A stretch of DNA of 64,000 bases, taken from contig CM114273.1 in assembly GCA_050084515.1 (NCBI GenBank), forward strand, positions 6,324,001 to 6,388,000. The letters run 5' to 3'. Every line of letters begins with the position of its first letter. Position 1 is the stretch's first letter. Below are positions 56,893-64,000 of the stretch, one piece after another. The notes under the pieces were generated by a model. It was not told where the DNA came from. It ran no database searches and was given only the letters and a program-made list of their open reading frames with translations. The translations under genes and the position numbers were made by a program. Source of the DNA: Blasia pusilla. Lineage: Eukaryota; Marchantiophyta; Marchantiopsida; Blasiales.

Positions 56893-57417
56893 CTATCGCC
56901 TTCGCTCATACCACGGAATCCATTTGTAGGATGTCCCGAGCGAATCCTCATCACGACCTCTTGTCGGATGATATACCACGTGGTAATTGCTCCACCCAAG
57001 CATGTCTGTATCCGGAATGGACAACGCTCTACATCGGCTCTCGTCAAGCCCCAATCCTCTAAATACTTCTTTTCCCAACATCAGGGATAGCGCTCATGAA
57101 TCCAATAGTACGCTCTACGGACTAGAAACTCTACCTTCTAGATTCACCAATTGCAAGACCTCTCCCTGGTTATCTAGCAACATAATACCAAAAGAAGCCA
57201 TGGCACACTCAATGGCGGGTCTAGCCGACATCTCCGCCATCCTAGCAGCCGCAGCCTGCCATAATTCTGACGTGGATATCCCGAGCATCAACTCCAAGGG
57301 CATGTCCATGACCTCCTCTTCAATCACCTCTGAACGTGATGCAAGAAATCCAACTCCACGCTCACATAGCGTAGCGGCCGGCCGGAAAACCTCGGTGAAC
57401 ATACCTCCCAACGTCAT
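56893..57417 (-). pseudogene. Retropepsin-like protease region of the same element
   Basis: The minus frame runs MTLGGMFTEVFRPAATLCER, then ALMLGKEVFRGLGLDESRC-type sequence: the segment SVLLDS, a TGA, then ALSLMLGKEVFRGLGLDE near 57,120-57,060. V-L-L-D-S-G-A is the active-site motif of retroviral-type aspartic proteases, and here the Gly codon position is a TGA. MLGK then G-L-G-L fits the flap-side strand. It lies between gag-like and methyltransferase-like blocks, as expected for a Ty3/gypsy-type polyprotein. No reverse transcriptase is visible, so the element is truncated. Confidence 0.55.
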
Positions 57418-57754
57418 AACATCGGAAGTGGAAAATAAAGGAGCGCCGTCCCCAACAACGTGCTCGACACATGCTCCTCTTGAGTATCAACAATAGTAGT
57501 CTTCACATTCGCTTCTCACATCCCTCTCCGTGCCTACACACCAACAACATCACCAATTCTTCGGGAACTCTGATTAGGACCCATCCATGGGATCCTTATC
57601 TCCTTAGACAATGTGAAAGACTAAGAAAGCCAGGTTTATTTCCTGGCTTCCTCCCTCTTTGGATGTATCTCGCTTGCAGTTCCACGTGTAAGAACAGTGG
57701 CGGCCTCCATCTAGGCAACGTGACACATCCAACCAGGATTCCCCATATCTCTTG

Positions 57755-58243
57755 CTAATCCATATGACGTCGACGCCACTGATCTCGCATCAGATAGCCA
57801 CAATGCCATAGCGGCAATCTACTAATGTAGCTACTGTATCTGCGTAGCCATCCTAGCCTTACGCCCGACGTCTCCCTCAACGTGTCAAGGTGGTGGAACT
57901 CTACCTCCTCTACGGTCAAGTCCACCACCCCCTCGGGCAACTCCTGCTCCTCGTCCCCCAACGGGACCACCTCGTGTATGACCTCTAGGCCCACTCTGAT
58001 CGGCAACTCGCTCTGGTGCCCTCTTTGGCCCTCGATCAGGACGTAACTTAGGGTGCAAGGTGAAACACTTCGTGCGTTTGTGATTCTACTTATGAAAATA
58101 GTCATACTGATAACCTCGTGGTGCAGCATCATTTCCTCCTCCATGTTGAGGCATACGTCCATGACCCTGACGGGTGCAATCGCGCTGCTCATAGGCTTCA
58201 CCTCATGCCCAACAAATAATACCGTGCGGATGTTACGTGGCAT
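57755..58243 (-). pseudogene. Gag-protease linker region
   Basis: A 162-codon minus frame with an acidic middle (LPEGVVDLTVEEVEFHHLDT). An alternative frame at its start gives ICWA, a TGA, then GEAYEQRDCTRQGHG, which resembles a zinc knuckle but has lost the consensus His. It fills the interval between gag-like and protease-like blocks in the same orientation. Confidence 0.4.
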
Positions 58244-58559
58244 ATGATGGCGCGATTTTGTATGTTAGACTCTCGATAATCTCTATGTGCTTGTGGTACT
58301 ACAGTCCTCTCTTGGAATCCACGTTGCTACACTAGTGGTGCAGACAATCGTGACTGCTCTCGCCCAAAACCCATGGTGGCTACGCTCTCCTTCGCCACGT
58401 TGTGCTCAATGTTCTCGAAGGTCCTAAAAACATCTCTCCATGTAGGGGAGGTGTTCATAAGAAGCACCCCCTTTTGCACGCGTGTCCTTAAGGTTGGGTC
58501 CAACATTGCTTACCATAAGTGGATACCTTAAGCCTCTGTCACCCCGTGAGTGAAGTTTA

Positions 58560-59280
58560 TCAACTTACACAAGCGAGTGTAGGCCTTACGCAAACTCTCA
58601 CTCGGACGTCTCTGAAAGTTGTGGACGCTCCGTAACTTCTCCGTCCATACCCCTGGTAGCTCGTCCTCAACTCCGCAAAGAACTCAACCACGGGGTTGAA
58701 CCTCAGACGGACTCGACTGGATGGTGCAACTGGTCCTGTGCGAGTCACCCCTCCTAACATATCACTCGCCGAAGAGGAAGAGGCCTCTTTTGACTCCTCC
58801 TCCTCATCGAGAAATGTCTTAGTCCCTGACATATAATGTGAGTCATACTAGAGTCTCTATGCCTCAATCTCATGGACGCGCATATCTATGGGAGAACTCA
58901 TGGTAATCGTCCATGGATGACCCCTCTAAATACTGGAACATACTGTTCCATGTTGTAAACAAATTAAACTTTCTGAAGTTCCTAGCCCGTTGTGAGTCAC
59001 ACCAACTTCCAAATTCCACAATGAAGTCATGTAACTCTATAGTGCCTATAGCACCCGAAAACCTACGCCGTCCTTTGCCCCGATTCTCCATCTCGTACGC
59101 CCAACTAGCAAGACCACTCAATGTGTGTTGTGAATCACTAACACACTTCTCTACACTCTCCCCCTTGTTTGAAGAAGACACATAAGGAGATTGAGGTGGT
59201 CTCTCACGTGGAGATCCACGGAACCTCGCGTCACTACCCTCTAGAGCTACTCTTAGTTCCACTACCTCGCCTCTCAACAT
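58560..59280 (-). pseudogene. Gag-like region of the LTR-type element
   Basis: Two minus frames. 59,280-58,870 opens MLRGEVVELRVALEGSDARF, has a Ser/Pro stretch and ENRGKGRRRFSGAIGTIEL, then a segment with FNLFTTWNSMFQYLEGSS. 58,832-58,560 reads MSGTKTFLDEEEESKEASSS, then FNPVVEFFAELRTSYQGYGR. The order (acidic linker, basic helix, then F-F-A-E-L-R) fits a capsid domain of a Ty3/gypsy-type gag, but I match it by context rather than by a named signature. A helical stretch continues in another frame to about 58,300. Confidence 0.45.
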
Positions 59281-60200
59281 CCCAAAAGGATGTAGTCAAG
59301 ATCCGTATGCCTTTCTCACACGATTACTCTTAATCTAGAGAGTAATCCATCTATCACTCAAACTAAACATGCGACACTCAATCTATACTCTCTCACTCAT
59401 ACGTCTGCTGTGCGGAAATAAACATCGTGGTACGGAAAATCAACCAATCTATCGTCTCATCAAGAAACCATCCTCAACTCTAGACATCCCAGAGAAGTCT
59501 ATGTCCCCTTAACTCATACGTCACCGATGCTCTCAACATCATCAGTAAACCCAATATCCCAGATAACTTCGCAATATCCAAAAATCCCTAACACGTGCAG
59601 GGCAAAAGACTAGAATGGGTAACCTAACAATAAATATCGATATTGCTCCTCAACAGCTACAAATCTCGACCCCAACTCGGTCGTAAAGATAACTCCTCCA
59701 AATGGCCGTCTTACTTCCTTGGTACTAACAATGCTCAAATCTCCTCGATGTGTGGTGCAGGTCCAGCGATCCGATGCGGCACTGGCGGCACCGAACGACT
59801 ACAAGTGGCTCGGCATTCGATAAGACGTGCGGCACTCAACGTCATATCCTCTTCAACAATAACATATACTCTCCTCACCAATGATGGTGCGGCTCCACGT
59901 TTGAGACGGTGCGATGCGGCCATGAGCGGCACGACGCGGCAATCGGCGGTGCGTTGCAGCTACGGGCATTACGGCACAGTAATCGATCATCGTCGAGCGG
60001 CTACGAATCACAACATAGCAAAGTGGGAAAGAAAATGTGATCCCATGAATCCAAAAAGGGCACATTATCGAAGTCGTGAATTAACGAGTGGCGATGACTC
60101 ATATACCCCTTTCCTCTCCCAAGATTCTCATCGGTAACCTATATTCGTAGGTCACCTCCTTGGCTCTTGATGTGTTGTGGCGGATCAAGGGCTACAAGCG
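59281..60200. other. Possible 5' leader/LTR of the minus-strand element; no gene
   Basis: 59,281-59,640 is C/T-rich on the plus strand. 59,750-59,990 has repeated GATGCGGC, GCGGCAC and GGTGCGATGCGGC strings, making overlapping frames on both strands. It lies where the 5' LTR of the gag-protease-methyltransferase element should be, but no matching 3' LTR is present to prove it. Confidence 0.35.
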
Positions 60201-60201
60201 G

Positions 60202-60239
60202 TTTGGAGTATTATTGACTTGAATCAATAATACTCCAAA
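60202..60239. repeat. Perfect 16-bp hairpin
   Basis: TTTGGAGTATTATTGA is exactly mirrored by TCAATAATACTCCAAA around CTTGAA. It could be a terminator-like or snap-back structure; no gene ends here. Confidence 0.85.
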
Positions 60240-62840
60240 TAGAAACTTACCAAAAATACTAAGTTTTTTCTATATGGCTCCAAATGAGCCAAAACGAAAG
60301 GAAAACCTTCTCTCTCAGGTTTCCCGTGGCCTCAGCTGGTCATCCTCAACCTCTTGAGATTTTTCTCTAGTATCTCCAAAGGTTCTCTACTAGATTTCAC
60401 CGATCTATCCTAAAAGACGTGACATGCCTCTTGAAACATCCTATAGACAAGTTCTATCTTCCAAAACTTAACAACATTCTGTAGACGTTATGAGAAAAAG
60501 TGTAATGCATTGGTATGGACACAATACCAAAAATTTTGGAGCCAATAATGGAGCCTATGAGTTATGATAGTTACGGTGGATTTCCACACAAAAAAAGTTC
60601 TATAGGATGCCTATCAAGCGATTATCTCATCTTTTCCTTCCTATTAATTAAGAATCTATTTTTCTTTTCAATTTGAAAAGTAAGCAATATGATCATCTCC
60701 AAAAAAATATAAACTTTATTCAAAAGATAGTAAAACTTATGAATGAAAATATATGGACGTAATCTCAACCTAGTTTGATGACGTTTATTTATTGAAAAGA
60801 ATATTGATATATTTCCTAAGATTAAAGCCAAAAGAAATTTCTACTCTCCAAGAATCTTGATATATAGTAGAGGAGAAGTGAAGATATTGTATTCTCAAGT
60901 TGAGATAAGATTGAGGGCGCAAGTCTTCCTACAACATGGCAATGGATGGCAAGTTAATTACATACAGAAGAATGGAATATTAGAAAGTAAGAATTCAATT
61001 TGAAACATAATTAAAAGAATGAGGCTATAATGAATCAAAAGAATATGAATAAGTTGTATTGGAGAGAAGCATTTGTGTGTAATGTTTCTTAGAAATCAAA
61101 CTTCTATAAGACCATTACATATCAAGATACCAAAAGAAATGTAAAGTGCAAGGAATTAAAGAGAAAAACATGAAGATGTATCTTCTTAGAAATATTATGG
61201 TGAGTTCCAATTATAAGTTTTTACACTTAAGCCCCTCAAAAATCTAGGAAGAGAAGATGAATGAATCATCCCCGAAGGAAATCAAGAACTCTTATAAGTT
61301 TGGGATGATCTTAAAACAATTCCTAAAACTTCAAAGGAAAGAATCATATATGGAATGGCATTTGAATTTGATGTTCCAATAGGCAATGGGATAAAGGATT
61401 CTAGTCCTCACTAGAATTTGGTATTTAAAGTATCAAATAATAAAACATCTTACATATAGATTCATGTATGATAACTTCTCGATTATTCATCATGCATACA
61501 TCTTTAAGACTACTTAATATCTTAGTATTCTCCAAGAGGAAATTAAAAAGCTAAAGTCATGGAATGATATCCGTAGTCTTTTTAATTCTAAAAGACTACT
61601 GAAGTTGCTATGAAAGGGTATAGATGAATGTTTGGTTTTCTCAAAGGAAAGAATATTCTCAATGATTGTTTAAATATATAGAAGATCAAATGAATATGCA
61701 CAAAAGTATGATTTAGATTCTAATGGAAGTTACATTTACATTAGTACTATCAAAACACCTAGATCTCAAAAAGGACGGAGAGTTAAAAAATAGATTCTTA
61801 AATACTATTTTTTATTAAATATTTTAGAAAGGGCCAACCCCCTAACATCCTTCACTAGGATAAAGAACTCTTTAGAACTACCGCATTTACTAGTAATACT
61901 CTCATAGATATAATATATATAATGTTAATATAAAGCAAAATTTAGTATGTAATAATCATGATATGAATAGAATTAGAAACAATTGGAAGAAAATCCCTTT
62001 AAATATCCTATGAGAAGAAATCATATTTAGTTCATTTCCATAAGGATTGCAAATATGCTTTAGACTTTTGAAGTACTTTTTCTCTATTGCCAATATTTTC
62101 ATCTAGAAGTGTAATAAAAATGAAGTAGAAATCTAATTAAAAAATTAAATAGAAAAGAGAACCGATCTACTTTTAAGATAAAGTTATACATGAGCCTTAG
62201 CATTGAAATTCAAAACTCCCAAAGGATTAAAAGCCAGCTTAGTTAAGAAATCCACCTTAGTTAAGAAATACTTTCCCTATTATGTCATTATTAATTTCTT
62301 TATTTTGAAATAGAAAATTTAAAAAGAAACAAAATACTACGGAAATTTAACACTATAAATATATTGTACTAAGTAGAGTATATTGATTTGAATAATGGAT
62401 TGCATTGTAGATAATCTATTTTGGAAAGATGTGTAAATACATTTCTTAAGAAAGTGGAAGAACAACTAACGAATCTAAAACTCTTTTACAATTCTACGAG
62501 ACTTTCGAACAAGATATGATCTAGAAAACATCACCTTCCTTTGCTGATCTACATGTCTCCGCACCAATCTCCACCTTAAGAAACAAGCCCGAAAGATTCC
62601 TGCTTCACAACTCATCTTCACATGCTAAGATGCAACATCCCATGAGAAAGCTAACAGTGTTTAATATATATCTATAGTCTTATTATACGTTTCTTTTCAC
62701 ATTCGCATTTTTCTAAGCCAATAAAGATTATAAGAAATTGATTAAAAAAACCTTCACAACTAATTAGTATCTTTCGAGTTGATTTAAACCGGGCATGGCA
62801 TATCCTTTCTAATAATAATAAAATTATCATTCCATATTCC
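60240..62840. other. AT-rich, no gene
   Basis: Only short frames on either strand and no repeats that I can name. Local purine-rich runs (GAAGA, AGAAAT) are common. Confidence 0.55.
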
Positions 62841-62842
62841 TG

Positions 62843-62930
62843 CGCTCCTCAAATTTATACCCTAAATCCCACTGCAGCGCAGTTCCCGCTCCTCAAATTT
62901 ATACCCTAAATCCCACTGCAGCGCAGTTCC
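62843..62930. repeat. Two-copy 44-bp tandem duplication
   Basis: A 44-base unit starting CGCTCCTCAAATTTATACCC is repeated exactly, back to back (62,843-62,886 and 62,887-62,930). The identity suggests a recent event or an assembly artefact. Confidence 0.93.
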
Positions 62931-64000
62931 CGTGCGCTGAAAGTTGTCAGTGGGAGCGGAGAAGTACGGACATCGGGAACCTCGCGACCACTGAATTGGT
63001 AGAGGGCATGTGGAGATATATTTGTTGACTTCTCTGCAAGAAAGTGGGAAATTGTTGCTCGGATGCCTTAGCGAACGCTCATAAACAGGCACCTGACACT
63101 GTCGAGCTTTGAGGAACGTGAAGTATCTATTCCATCACATGTTTCTCGTGAAAGCCATGGGAAATGAACAAGAACAGCGATCAATTTTTTTGGTGGCAGC
63201 AGATCGTAACAACGACGTTTGAATATATTTCAGACATTTGCATTTATACTGTTTGGTTCTCCGAATGGCGGTAAGCAGTGACCTCAAGTGATCACGGTCC
63301 AAGAGATATGGTACAATGCTGATTTGATTCGATAAGAAAGAAGATCCTGAAGACCCTAAAGATGTCCTGCACCAATTCTTTAAATATTCATGCATGTTCC
63401 GACCAGAGACTCGGTCACTGTTTCGATGTCTCCATCTCCACACTCGACGTTCCCACTTCAAATTTTGAACCCGATCTTCGAGTTTTTCAATGCTCTACTC
63501 CAACGTTTCTCTACTGCATCCGTCAAAATTTGCGTGTCGGGATCCCTGCAAGGACGTGTCCTGGTACGCGCAGGTGGGATACCAGAAAGTGTACATTCGA
63601 ATACCTGTGGCTGAAATGATTCGTTCTTGCCACGAATCAGCCAGGCTCCGCTATGGAGTAAACTGGCCTCGGTAGAGCGTGGATGGACTGAAAATATAGA
63701 TGATCTTCACCTTCAATCTTTGCGGTTGCGTCCGTGAAGCTCAGCAGAACTCGTACGGTGACCCAAGAGAACTTCGTGATTTTCTGATCGATGACGTGCT
63801 CTCAGAGTCGTGAGTGAGTACAGACGACGTTCAAAGCTGTGGCTCCACAGATTTCCTGTTACACGAACCATTTTCGGAGTTGAAAATTTGAAGTAAACAC
63901 ATGCTCTTTGCCACTCATTTCCTTCCTTCCGGAAAATAATTCAGAATACGGAATTCAATGAAGTAGTGTGAACATAACGCACTATTCCGAGGATGCGCCA
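62931..64000. other. GC-richer end of window, no supported gene
   Basis: Open frames of 60-108 codons overlap on both strands (63,461-63,135 minus; 63,362-63,619 plus). None shows a recognisable domain. Composition resembles the gene-bearing islands at 46-47 and 53-55 kb, so an exon may be present. Confidence 0.3.

Noticed and set aside
56437-57758. Plus-strand frames of 95-169 codons
   Set aside because: Antisense to the gag-protease-methyltransferase element; no domain in these frames.
60202-60239. Transcription terminator
   Set aside because: Hairpin terminators are bacterial; no gene ends here.

Overview
The window looks like nuclear DNA of a land plant, most likely a bryophyte or other seed-free plant. 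The signs are spliced genes with GT..AG introns, an A-type cytochrome P450, germin-like cupins, plant-type Ty1/copia elements with an initiator-Met tRNA primer site, and very low gene density. The lineage is an inference; no single marker fixes it. Only one host gene appears intact, the germin-like gene at 46.6-47.2 kb. Almost everything else is mobile DNA in decay.

Region 1-10.5 kb is the most unusual part. It reads as one composite mobile element with two divergent genes. On the minus strand (3,691 down to 1) is a MULE-like transposase gene with a WRKY/GCM-like zinc finger. On the plus strand (4,826-9,211) is a multi-exon gene with a coiled-coil N-terminus, a ParB-like DGNHR domain and a beta-class DNA amino-methyltransferase (motif IV before motif I). 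Each gene has its own TATA box (3,761 and 4,590). About 30 diverged copies of one palindrome (arm GCAACCCGTCGGA) lie between the promoters, between coding blocks and downstream. I see none in recognised coding blocks and none after about 10.55 kb. Both genes are broken, largely by TAG and TGA stops of the kind left by C-to-T decay.

Region 10.9-16.5 kb holds three fragments of one Ty1/copia family, diverged tandem repeats, a long CT microsatellite and a snap-back hairpin. From 16.5 to 20 kb it is AT-rich, with a small MITE at its end. A three-exon P450 with two frameshifts occupies 20.4-23.1 kb (minus). A degenerate copia element follows at 24.4-27.1 kb. Its distal half, plus a scrambled LINE-like reverse transcriptase, is the left arm (25,443-29,219) of a large inverted repeat. 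The right arm is 35,186-38,991, and the roughly 6 kb between them is mostly AT-rich. A foldback insertion at 35.5 kb records template switching.

Region 39-46 kb holds GC-rich MITE-like repeats and the 5' end of another copia element. Region 46.5-56.1 kb has an intact germin-like gene (minus), a more ordered LINE-like reverse transcriptase relic (48.1-50.3 kb, minus), and a second germin-like gene (55.5 kb, plus) that is a pseudogene. A minus-strand LTR-type element (59.3 down to about 56.15 kb) abuts it: gag-like, protease-like, then a C5 DNA methyltransferase start (motif I LDLFGG). From 59.3 kb onward I see no supported gene. Two unrelated element families here therefore carry DNA methyltransferase-like domains, which is the window's main biological signal.
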